Part shown: positions 56,986 through 64,000 of the stretch, one piece after another
Layout: each line of letters begins with the position of its first letter
How positions within the stretch are numbered: position 1 is the first letter of the stretch
Source of the DNA: an uncultured Marinobacter sp.
Lineage (GTDB): Bacteria; Pseudomonadota; Gammaproteobacteria; Pseudomonadales; Oleiphilaceae
NCBI RefSeq assembly: GCF_946886895.1
Contig: NZ_CAMPJO010000018.1
Span: 1 to 64,000, forward strand
DNA: 64,000 nucleotides
Direction: 5' to 3'
Notes under the pieces: generated by a model
The model's database searches: none
Told to the model about the DNA's origin: nothing
Seen by the model: only the letters and a program-made list of their open reading frames with translations
Program-made: the position numbers and the translations under genes

Positions 56986-59219
56986 TTTTCCGGAAACCGC
57001 TGAAACTGCTCTTTTACCTGTGCCTACTGATCGTGGTGCTGCTGCTGGGGTACAAGAGCTACCTGAACCTGTTCATGCGGGACTTCAAGGGCCTGCATAC
57101 CGATCAGGTGGAGCGGATTCACCAGCAGGTCAGCGCCGATGAGGCGTTCAGTTTCGCGGTGGTGGGCAACATCAACAACTCTGTCGGCATTTTCGAGGAA
57201 CGCATTGTCCCCGCCATCAATGCCTCGGGCATCGATTTCATGGTGTCGGCGGGCAACGCCGTCAGCGGTGGCGGCGAGGACAAGTACCGGGCGCTCTACG
57301 GCACCCTCAGCCACCTGGACGTGCCCTATCTGCTCACCTTTGGCGCCCATGAATACGAGGATTTCGGCAGTTTCCGGTTTTACGATCACTTCGGCCCGCA
57401 CTTCTACAGCATCCGGGCTGGCAGCAGCCGTCTGATTTTTCTGGACAGCACCGGCAAAACCCCCTGGCAGTGGCAGATTCGCTGGCTGAACGATCTGTTG
57501 AACCAGGACAGCTCGAAAGCCCGGATCCTGTTTATCGGCCACCCGCCCCTGGGGCCGGACGAAAACGCCCCCTTCGACCAGAAAGACGATTACCTGGCGC
57601 CCCCGGCCTTCCGCACGGCGTTGCTACGGGAAATCGACGAGCACAACATTGACCTGGTATTTTCCGCCAACCTGTCGCTCTATGCCGAGGAAACCCGGGG
57701 CGACACCACGTTTATTACCACCGGCGGCGCCGGCGGTCTGGTGCTGAATAACAACACCAGTTTCTATCACTATGTGCGGGTAAACGTGGGGGCGGACGGG
57801 TCACTGAACCATTCCCTGCATCGCCTTGAGGTGGGGCAGCACCCGATTCTCAAGCGGCTGGAGAGCCTCTGGTTCTTTATCTACTCCCTGTTCTACGCCG
57901 GTTATATTAATTTCATTCTGGTGGTGGCGGTGTTCGCGGCCATTGCCATCAAACTCTACACCACGATTTTTATCGGCAAGGATTACTACCCGGACTACGA
58001 CCTGGACCCGGCGCCCTGGCTTGAGAAGCCGCTGCGGGTAGCGATGTTCACCAACAACTACCTGCCCTTCATTGGCGGTGTGCCCATCTCCATCGAACGC
58101 CTGCGCCGAGGCCTGGAGAAATTGGGCGACAGTGTGCTGATTGTCGCTCCCCGCTACAAGGACCAGCCGGAGCAGGAAAGCAACGTGCTGCGGATACCCT
58201 CGCTCCTGGCCATGGGCGAGAAGCGTGAGTTCAGGCTGGCCAATATTTTCCTGGCCCGCATCCGCAAGCGGGTGCGGGCATTCAAACCAGACGTCATTCA
58301 CCTGCACCACCCGTTCTGGCTCGGTTCGCTGGGGCTGTTCATGGCCCGACGGCTGAATGTGCCGGCCATTTACACCTACCACACCCGCCTGGAGCATTAC
58401 GCCCATTTCGTGCCCCTGCCCGGCATGCTGTTCAGGAACCTGATCTCCCACGCGCTCATCAAGCGTTTTGCCAACAAGTGTGACGGCGTCATCGTGCCCA
58501 CCTACTCCACCGAGGAGTACCTGCGGATGATCGGTGTCAAAACACCCACCTTCGTGCAGCCCACCGGCATCGAATACCAGCGCTTCCAGGACGTGACGGC
58601 GGAGTCCGTGCAATCACTCAGGGACCGGCTCGAGCTGCGGGACGAAAAGGTGTTCATCAGTGTGTCGAGGCTGTCGAACGAGAAAAACATCGACTTCATG
58701 ATCGAGGCCATCGACACCCTGCGGGAGCAAACCACGGTGCCTTTCCGGTTCCTGATGATCGGGGACGGCCACCAGCGGGATCGGCTGCAGGGCAAGATCG
58801 ACGAGCTCGGACTGGGCCGGCACGTCACCCTGGTGGGCGCCGTGCCCCCCGATGAAATGGCCATCTGGTACCGGCTGGGGGATGCCTTTCTGTTCGCCTC
58901 CAAATCGGAAACCCAGGGTATGGTCATCCTGGAAGCCATGGCCGCTGGTTTGCCGGTGGTGGCAGTCCGTTCCAGCGGTATCGAGGATGTTGTCCGCCAC
59001 GGAGTGAACGGGTTTAAAACACCGGAGAAACAGGACCAGTGGCTGGCGGCCGTGCAACGGTTGCTGGAGGACGACGCCCTGCGCCATGAACTGGCCAGCC
59101 AGGCCCTGGCGTTTGCCCGGGATTTCTCGGTGGAGCAGTTTTCGAAAGACATCCGGTCCATCTACGCCACCACCCTGGCGCTGGTAGCCAAGAAGCGCCA
59201 GCGCCGGTTCCGGGAATAA
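56982..59219 (+). CDS. Phosphoesterase-like/GT4 glycosyltransferase fusion protein
   Basis: A 745-residue protein. A membrane anchor (8-24) is followed by a metallophosphoesterase-shaped domain (45-285), a second membrane segment (295-325) and a GT4 glycosyltransferase (340-735: MFTNNYLPFIGGVPISIERL, HLHHPFWLGSLGLF, SRLSNEKNIDFMIEAI, KSETQGMVILEAMAAGLPVV). The phosphoesterase metal motifs are mostly altered: GNIN for DxH, GNAVS for GDxxD, GAHE for GNHE, ANLSLY for GHxH, so it is probably a non-catalytic domain. The GT resembles enzymes that glycosylate diacylglycerol. It is coupled to the flippase-like gene. Confidence 0.85.
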   Translation: MIFRKPLKLLFYLCLLIVVLLLGYKSYLNLFMRDFKGLHTDQVERIHQQVSADEAFSFAVVGNINNSVGIFEERIVPAINASGIDFMVSAGNAVSGGGEDKYRALYGTLSHLDVPYLLTFGAHEYEDFGSFRFYDHFGPHFYSIRAGSSRLIFLDSTGKTPWQWQIRWLNDLLNQDSSKARILFIGHPPLGPDENAPFDQKDDYLAPPAFRTALLREIDEHNIDLVFSANLSLYAEETRGDTTFITTGGAGGLVLNNNTSFYHYVRVNVGADGSLNHSLHRLEVGQHPILKRLESLWFFIYSLFYAGYINFILVVAVFAAIAIKLYTTIFIGKDYYPDYDLDPAPWLEKPLRVAMFTNNYLPFIGGVPISIERLRRGLEKLGDSVLIVAPRYKDQPEQESNVLRIPSLLAMGEKREFRLANIFLARIRKRVRAFKPDVIHLHHPFWLGSLGLFMARRLNVPAIYTYHTRLEHYAHFVPLPGMLFRNLISHALIKRFANKCDGVIVPTYSTEEYLRMIGVKTPTFVQPTGIEYQRFQDVTAESVQSLRDRLELRDEKVFISVSRLSNEKNIDFMIEAIDTLREQTTVPFRFLMIGDGHQRDRLQGKIDELGLGRHVTLVGAVPPDEMAIWYRLGDAFLFASKSETQGMVILEAMAAGLPVVAVRSSGIEDVVRHGVNGFKTPEKQDQWLAAVQRLLEDDALRHELASQALAFARDFSVEQFSKDIRSIYATTLALVAKKRQRRFRE

Positions 59220-59307
59220 CCGCAGAGCGGTATACCGCGGGACCGCTGATCGATTGACACCAAAATCACGTATAGCAAGTATTGTTTTTTACCTGTGGAG
59301 ACCTGAC

Positions 59308-60255
59308 GTGAGCGGCATTCCGGTTGGAATCAGTACCTGCCTGCTGGGCAAAGAGGTCCGCCACGATGGCGGCCACAAACATTCGCGTTACTGCACCTCG
59401 GTGCTGGCCAGGCATTTTGACTTCCGTTCGGTCTGCCCGGAACTGGAAGCCGGCCTCGGCGTGCCAAGGCCGGCCATCCACCTGCGCGAATACCCGGAGG
59501 GCATGCGCCTGATCGAAACCCGGGGCACCGACGATCACACCAGCGCCATGCAGGCCTTTATCGACCGGATCCTGCCCGGCCTGGCTGACCTGCGGGGCTA
59601 TATCCTGATGGCCAAGTCGCCCAGTTGCGGCATGGAACGCGTCAAGGTGCACAACCCGGAGGGCCGGGTCGTCCGCCGGGACGGCCAGGGTCTGTTCGCG
59701 GAGGCACTGATACGCGCCTACCCGCTGATGCCCGTGGAAGAGGAGGGCCGGCTGAACGACGACGGGCTGCGGGAAAACTTTATCGAACGGGTGTTTGCCT
59801 ACGACGACTGGATGCAGAACGTGGCCGGTGACCAGCTATCCGCCAGGGCGTTGATCGGGTTTCACACCCGCCACAAGTTCCAGTTGCTGGCGCACTCGGA
59901 AAAAATCTACCGCCAGCTTGGCCCCCTGCTGGGCGACCTGAAATCAGAGCCGCTGGCCGACATTGCCAACCGCTACATTCATGCCTTCATGGAGGCCATG
60001 AGCCAACGGGTCAGCCGGGGCTCGCATATGAACGCCATGCAGCACCTGATGGGGTATTTGAGGGATGCCATGGGCGAGGAAGACCGCAAGGTGCTGATTG
60101 AGCAGATGGAAGCCTATCGCCGGGGCGAAGTCCCCCTGGTGGTGCCCATGACCCTGTTACGCATGGCCCAGCGGCGGGAACCGGTGGATTACCTGAGCGT
60201 GCAGCGTTATCTCACGCCCTACCCGGATGAGCTGGGCCTGAGAAACAGCGTTTAA
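59308..60255 (+). CDS. DUF523 and DUF1722 domain protein
   Basis: A 315-residue protein: an N-terminal DUF523 domain (GISTCLLGKEVRHDGGHKHS, FDFRSVCPELEAGLGVPRPA, AKSPSCGMERVKV) with cysteines that may hold an Fe-S cluster, and a C-terminal DUF1722 domain (LIGFHTRHKFQLLAHSEKIY). E. coli YbgA holds only the second part; full fusions are found beside photolyase genes in some genomes, though none is here. The GTG start at 59308 has GTGGAG upstream. Confidence 0.9.
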   Translation: MSGIPVGISTCLLGKEVRHDGGHKHSRYCTSVLARHFDFRSVCPELEAGLGVPRPAIHLREYPEGMRLIETRGTDDHTSAMQAFIDRILPGLADLRGYILMAKSPSCGMERVKVHNPEGRVVRRDGQGLFAEALIRAYPLMPVEEEGRLNDDGLRENFIERVFAYDDWMQNVAGDQLSARALIGFHTRHKFQLLAHSEKIYRQLGPLLGDLKSEPLADIANRYIHAFMEAMSQRVSRGSHMNAMQHLMGYLRDAMGEEDRKVLIEQMEAYRRGEVPLVVPMTLLRMAQRREPVDYLSVQRYLTPYPDELGLRNSV

Positions 60256-60263
60256 GCCCGGTA

Positions 60264-61004
60264 TCAAAATCCGTACAGCAGAGACAGGGAGGTTTCGGTG
60301 TCGGTGTCCTCGGAGCCCAGCGGCGGGTCGGACACGTATTTCACCCGGAACGCCACCTTCATGGACAGGTTTCCCACCACCGTGGCCTGCAACGAGGTCT
60401 CGGACTGGGTGATCACGTTGTTCTCGTCCAGACCGATTTCGCTGCTCAGCTTCTGCCGGAACAGGGCGGTCTCCGAGAGCGCGTAATCAAACTGGCCAGC
60501 CAGCCGGGTGATGGCTTCCTTCTCGGTGTCCTCGCCCTCGGCGTTGGTGGTATCCAGACGGTTATAGCGATAACCGGCACCTGCGGACAGGTCCAGGAAC
60601 GAACGTTCGCCCATTGTCCAGACCCGGTTTCCGTAACCGGTGGTGAGGGTGGATTCAAAATCGTAGCCGGAGAAGCGGTCGTCCTCATAGGCGCCGCGCA
60701 GGAACCAGTACTGGTTCTCGTCGAACTTGTAATTGGTCTCCAGGGCAGCCTGGTACTCCTCCGCCGTGGTTTGCCCCTCGGCTTTCGAATAATTGGCGCT
60801 GAAATCGCCGATATTGCGCCAGGTTTCGACTTCATGGACCAGGCCAAGCCGGCCCTTGACGTTGGTTTCTTCGGTGTTGCCGGAGGTGATCAGCACCCCC
60901 AGTTCCGTCTCTCCCTTCCAGTTCCCGCTGTCTTGCCCGAAGGCATGGGGTGCGAATGCGATCACGGTAATAACGACGGCTGATCGTAATCCTGGTAAAC
61001 CCAT
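60264..61004 (-). CDS. DUF481 outer-membrane protein
   Basis: A 246-residue protein with signal peptide (LRSAVVITVIAFAPHAFG) and a beta-barrel pattern of DUF481: WKGETELGVLITSGNTEETN, FSANYSKAEGQTTAEEYQAA, NYKFDENQYWFLRGAYEDDR and a Phe-ending C-terminus (LSLLYGF). Members are salt-induced outer-membrane proteins (YdiY-like). It lies 20 bases downstream-adjacent to the TrhO gene on the same strand. Confidence 0.9.
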   Translation of the reverse strand: MGLPGLRSAVVITVIAFAPHAFGQDSGNWKGETELGVLITSGNTEETNVKGRLGLVHEVETWRNIGDFSANYSKAEGQTTAEEYQAALETNYKFDENQYWFLRGAYEDDRFSGYDFESTLTTGYGNRVWTMGERSFLDLSAGAGYRYNRLDTTNAEGEDTEKEAITRLAGQFDYALSETALFRQKLSSEIGLDENNVITQSETSLQATVVGNLSMKVAFRVKYVSDPPLGSEDTDTETSLSLLYGF

Positions 61005-61025
61005 GAAGTCTCCCTGTTATCCGAT

Positions 61026-62045
61026 TCAGGCCCCCTGGGTACTGCGGGCCTTTTCACCCGCCAGGCTTCGTTGCGCCTGGCGCTCACGTTCTGCCCGTTT
61101 GCGGGCCTTGCGCTCTGCGATGAGGCGCGCGGCTTCGCCACCCACGTGGCTCTCTCCCCGCTGCTCCGCCAATCGCATCTGGCGTTCGCGCTCAGCGAAC
61201 CGGGCTTTCTGTTCGTCGGTCAGTGTCTCGATACACTGGTGGCAACTCACGCCCTGCTCGTATTCCGGGCGCTGCTTGTCGGCGTCCGTAATCGGACGGC
61301 GACAGGCGTGGCACTGATCGTAATCCCCGCGCTCGAGGCGGTGGTTCACGGTAACCCGGTCATCAAACACGAAGCACTCGCCGTGCCACAGGCTCTGTGC
61401 CTCCGGGACCTCCTCAAGGTATTTCAGGATGCCACCCTTCAGGTGATACACCTCGTCAAAGCCCTGGGCCTTCAGATAGGCCGTGGACTTTTCGCAACGG
61501 ATGCCGCCGGTGCAGAACATGGCCACCTTCTTGTGCTTTGCCGGGTCCAGGTTCTGCCGCACATACTCCGGAAACTCCCGGAAGGTATCCGTGGCCGGGT
61601 TAACCGCGTTCCTGAAGGTGCCGATTTCCACCTCGTACTGATTGCGGGTATCCACCAGGACGACGTCCGGGTCGGAAATCAGGTCATTCCACTCTTTTGG
61701 TTCGACGTAGGTCCCCACGATGCGTTTCGGGTCGATGCCGTCCACCCCCATGGTGACGATCTCCTTCTTGAGCTTCACCTTGGTGCGCTTGAAGGGCTGG
61801 ATATCCACGAAGGATTCTTTGTAGTCGATACCGTCGAAACGCTCATCACTGGCGATCCAGGCCTTGACCGCGTCCACCCCTTCCCGGCTGCCGGCGATGG
61901 TGCCGTTGATGCCTTCCCGGGCCAGCAGCAGGGTGCCGTGGACATCCTTCGCCAGCATCAGGCCCAGCAGTGGCTGCCGGAGGGATTTGTAATCATTCAG
62001 GACCGCGAACTTGTACAGTGCGCAGACAACCACTTCGTTGCTCAT
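61026..62045 (-). CDS. trhO: tRNA uridine hydroxylase TrhO (rhodanese family)
   Basis: A 339-residue protein: an N-terminal ferredoxin-like domain ([20 protein letters not shown]), a rhodanese domain (130-230) with active-site loop [20 protein letters not shown], and a cysteine-rich C-terminus ([15 protein letters not shown]) plus a charged tail. This matches TrhO/YceA, which with chorismate-independent O2 makes 5-hydroxyuridine at tRNA position 34. ATG 62045 has AGGAG upstream. Confidence 0.93.
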   Translation of the reverse strand: MSNEVVVCALYKFAVLNDYKSLRQPLLGLMLAKDVHGTLLLAREGINGTIAGSREGVDAVKAWIASDERFDGIDYKESFVDIQPFKRTKVKLKKEIVTMGVDGIDPKRIVGTYVEPKEWNDLISDPDVVLVDTRNQYEVEIGTFRNAVNPATDTFREFPEYVRQNLDPAKHKKVAMFCTGGIRCEKSTAYLKAQGFDEVYHLKGGILKYLEEVPEAQSLWHGECFVFDDRVTVNHRLERGDYDQCHACRRPITDADKQRPEYEQGVSCHQCIETLTDEQKARFAERERQMRLAEQRGESHVGGEAARLIAERKARKRAERERQAQRSLAGEKARSTQGA

Positions 62046-62145
62046 CGTGTTCTCCTGCGGGCCGGACCGTAAATCCGGAGCATGGGTTGATTGAATCAAT
62101 ATTCGGCGAGGATTTTACGTCAGAGGCTGGAGTTTCGTAAGTGTC

Positions 62146-62175
62146 GATAAAGCCGGCCCTCAGTCGGACCGGCCC
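62146..62175 (-). terminator. Terminator of the outer-membrane barrel gene
   Basis: On the minus strand GGCCGGTCC and GGGCCGGC arms enclose a short loop and are followed by TTTAT, 16 bases past the stop at 62191. Confidence 0.7.
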
Positions 62176-62190
62176 AAAGTGCGAACTGCA

Positions 62191-62748
62191 TTAGAACAGC
62201 AAAATGGCACCCACAGAAACACCTGAGATTTCAACGCCATCTTTGTCGAAATAGTTCATATATTCCGCATTAACGTGAAACTTGTCGTTAACCGCGAGGT
62301 TAGCACCAACACCATAAGATAAATCTGATTCCGATTCAGAAACAGAGACGGAACCACCCGGTCCGCTTATGGATGCCGAAAGCTCACCCTTAGTGTAGCC
62401 AAGTACAACATAAGGGTAAACAGGGCTTTCATTGGGAATACCTGCAACTGCATAACCCCCAACCAGATAATCCAACTCAAGTTCAGCAGTAGTACCATTA
62501 CTACTAAAGGTCTCGTCCGCCACACCAAACCCACCACGAAGCTCTGCAGCGAGATAAGGATTGAACTTTGCGCCGGCCTTTCCAATTAATGCTCCAAGGT
62601 CGAACTCGTCTGCGAATCCATCTTCTTCATAAGTCACAAACACGTAGTTGGCACCAAGGTATCCCTGCTCAACTGGACTCTGCGCGTACGCAACAGACAC
62701 AGTCGACATCATTGCAACAGCGGAACCAGCTAAAATAATATTCTTCAT
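62191..62748 (-). CDS. Outer-membrane beta-barrel protein, OmpA/OmpW-like size
   Basis: A 185-residue precursor: signal peptide (IILAGSAVAMMSTVSVAYA), then QSPVEQGYLGANYVFVTYEE and repeated amphipathic strands, ending VSVGAILLF with a terminal Phe as the assembly signal. The length fits an eight-stranded barrel of the porin-family OMP_b-brl type. ATG 62748 has GGAGATAAAT upstream. Codon use and base composition are AT-richer than in trhO. Confidence 0.88.
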   Translation of the reverse strand: MKNIILAGSAVAMMSTVSVAYAQSPVEQGYLGANYVFVTYEEDGFADEFDLGALIGKAGAKFNPYLAAELRGGFGVADETFSSNGTTAELELDYLVGGYAVAGIPNESPVYPYVVLGYTKGELSASISGPGGSVSVSESESDLSYGVGANLAVNDKFHVNAEYMNYFDKDGVEISGVSVGAILLF

Positions 62749-63204
62749 ATTTATCTCCATGTCACCCAACCTGCCCCACAGTTGAGCTGACTGCGTATCT
62801 TGAGAGTCATGAGGCACGTGAACTTTAGTTCATTTACTAAAGGCACAGCAACACCCATATGGTGATAAGTTGTAACTTGCTGCATTAGAATGCTGCCTGA
62901 CCCTCGCCCACCAGCGCCCAATCCAAGATGCCGTGTGATCACAAACGTTATTCGTACATCACGCCATCGTTATTCAGCAATATTCAGTGCAGAGCGGAAC
63001 AGCAACAAGGTTGTCTGTTGGATGGCAAAAAGTCTCTCGATTAAAGCTCCCAATGTTTGATGACAGCGGGCAAATAATAATATACTCCATCGCATGTAAA
63101 TTTTTTATTGCGCCATTTTCTAGCTATTTTAATACCCTCACATGGTAGAGATGACTTCCAAATCTGTCTTTTAGACTCCGCCCCTTACATTTTTGGAATT
63201 ATAA

Positions 63205-63393
63205 AATATTACTGTTGTCGTAGTTAAATCTCAGGACATCGATACTATCCTTAAAACCTCCTATCAACGACTTTTCATCGGTACAAATATGACTAGTTCC
63301 GATCATATCATCAAGGTGGAACTCAATATCTTAGCAGGCACCTCTATTACCGTCGTGCACGAAAGTAAATCCATTAAAGTGAAAGCACGCTAA
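63205..63393 (+). pseudogene. Unidentified coding-like fragment, 62 codons, no start
   Basis: An open stretch reads KSQDIDTILKTSYQRLFIGT, then SSDHIIKVELNILAGTSIT and ends KVKAR-stop. It is protein-like, but no ATG or GTG precedes its body and a stop lies just upstream. It may be the tail of a lost gene in the 837-base AT-rich gap from 62749 to 63585, in which I see no other gene or structure. Confidence 0.3.
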
Positions 63394-63585
63394 AACCACC
63401 AAACCGTTGCTTAAGTCAAATTTTTATAAGTCACCGAAAGAAATTTAACAATCTTTAAGAAATTTTTCTGGCTCGAATGTATATTTAACAATTTTTGTCT
63501 TCATAATAGAACCCATACTTTTCCATCGTAAATATTTCAGCGGAGGAATAATAAATCGGACTATTCCATCCCATTTTCAGACATT

Positions 63586-63885
63586 TCAATCTTCATACTT
63601 CATGACTTCAGACGCAAATGCAACTGCATCTTCGCATTTCATCTCACCCTTTTTCACCGCATTGTATCCAGCTTCTTGCAGAGGACCAACTTTCTGCTCC
63701 ACTACCCTGTGCTCATCAACGACCGCGATCTTGTCGGGTAATTTTATGTCTTGAACTGCGATAACTCTGTAAGAAATTTTGAAGTATTCACTAACCACTT
63801 GATCTAGCTTAAAATGCATGAATTGATAAGCGTTGCGTAAGCGCCCATAAATCCGCACCTGTTCCATAAACCCAGGATTTGTCAC
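63586..63885 (-). CDS. Hypothetical protein, 99 aa
   Basis: A GTG at 63885 with AAAGGA upstream opens TNPGFMEQVRIYGRLRNAYQ, with an EYFKISYRVIAVQDIKLPDK middle and a C-terminal EMKCEDAVAFASEVMKYED. It has no signal peptide or membrane helix. An internal ATG (residue 7) is an alternative start. I do not recognise it. It lies in AT-rich DNA next to a probable insertion-sequence edge, so it may be imported. Confidence 0.55.
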   Translation of the reverse strand: MTNPGFMEQVRIYGRLRNAYQFMHFKLDQVVSEYFKISYRVIAVQDIKLPDKIAVVDEHRVVEQKVGPLQEAGYNAVKKGEMKCEDAVAFASEVMKYED

Positions 63886-63919
63886 ATTGATTCCTTTCTT
63901 TCAATCGAGGGGGAATCCT

Positions 63920-64000
63920 ATGGTCAATCCTGATCTGCATGCATTCTGGCAAAAGACGCTCTCAGACTGGCAAGAATCGGGCGTGTCCGGCGCTGCTTTC
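63920..64000 (+). mobile_element. Start of an IS66-type tnpA-like gene, cut by the window end
   Basis: ATG 63920, after GAGGGGGAA, encodes MVNPDLHAFWQKTLSDWQES and then GVSGAAF before the window ends. The W-x-SG-x-SGAAF pattern is that of the short HTH accessory protein TnpA of IS66-family elements. The inverted repeat and the following tnpB/tnpC genes would be outside the window. Confidence 0.55.

Noticed and set aside
1..64000. CRISPR arrays, tRNA or rRNA genes
   Set aside because: No regularly spaced direct repeats with unique spacers, no tRNA cloverleaf ends and no rRNA sequence were noticed anywhere in the window.

Overview
The window most likely comes from a marine gammaproteobacterium of the Marinobacter type. 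This is inferred from gene content: a membrane alkane hydroxylase (AlkB), RadD, DUF3581, DUF5062, a DUF799/DUF4810/CsgG lipoprotein operon, LutABC, and a urea carboxylase/allophanate hydrolase locus beside urtABCDE. The genome is moderately GC-rich. No database search was possible, so the genus is an inference.

The window has three parts. (1) From 1 to about 26 kb lies an accessory-looking mosaic of short unrelated genes in both orientations: a CopD-like protein, a GFA enzyme, SlyD, RadD, YigZ, a NYN-domain nuclease, a SagB-like reductase, a mobile mystery Fic/HTH pair, a CARB-like class A beta-lactamase, the CsgG/DUF4810/DUF799 operon, an S41 peptidase and ParDE. Between them are many gene fossils. 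Some keep both ends but have lost the middle (phnA/yjdM, nucleoside deoxyribosyltransferase, a BtuF-like protein, a MntA-like nucleotidyltransferase, a second slyD). Others are 3' tails only (RidA, NYN, phosphodiesterase and an unknown one after the beta-lactamase). Two short repeat families accompany them: a CTGTCCCGG-type motif that often follows stop codons, and GGGGTCAGACCCC palindromes.

(2) From about 26.3 to 33.3 kb is a visibly AT-richer defence island on the minus strand. It encodes DndC, a small protein, DndD, a DndE-like domain fused to an FtsK translocase, an AAA ATPase, and a DUF4435 TOPRIM-like protein. The first four resemble a DNA phosphorothioation machine. The last two have the composition and order of a PARIS AriA-AriB pair and stand where the DndFGH restriction module would be expected. 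This combined locus is the best candidate for an undescribed system in the window.

(3) From 33.5 to 62.7 kb is GC-rich, core-like metabolism. The urea transporter urtABCDE is divergent from allophanate hydrolase (atzF), urea carboxylase and a GntR regulator. Next come DUF3581, a candidate CsrB/RsmZ-type regulatory RNA (about 47.38-47.57 kb), a ComEA-like protein, lutABC with an EamA transporter, gloA, alkB with a divergent GntR regulator, a DUF6160-like protein, a flippase-like protein with a phosphoesterase/glycosyltransferase fusion, a DUF523/DUF1722 protein, a DUF481 protein, TrhO and an outer-membrane barrel. Three large hairpin elements (45.4, 45.7 and 54.6 kb) share a conserved loop between arms that differ from copy to copy. 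The last kilobase is AT-rich and ends in the start of what looks like an IS66-type tnpA gene.
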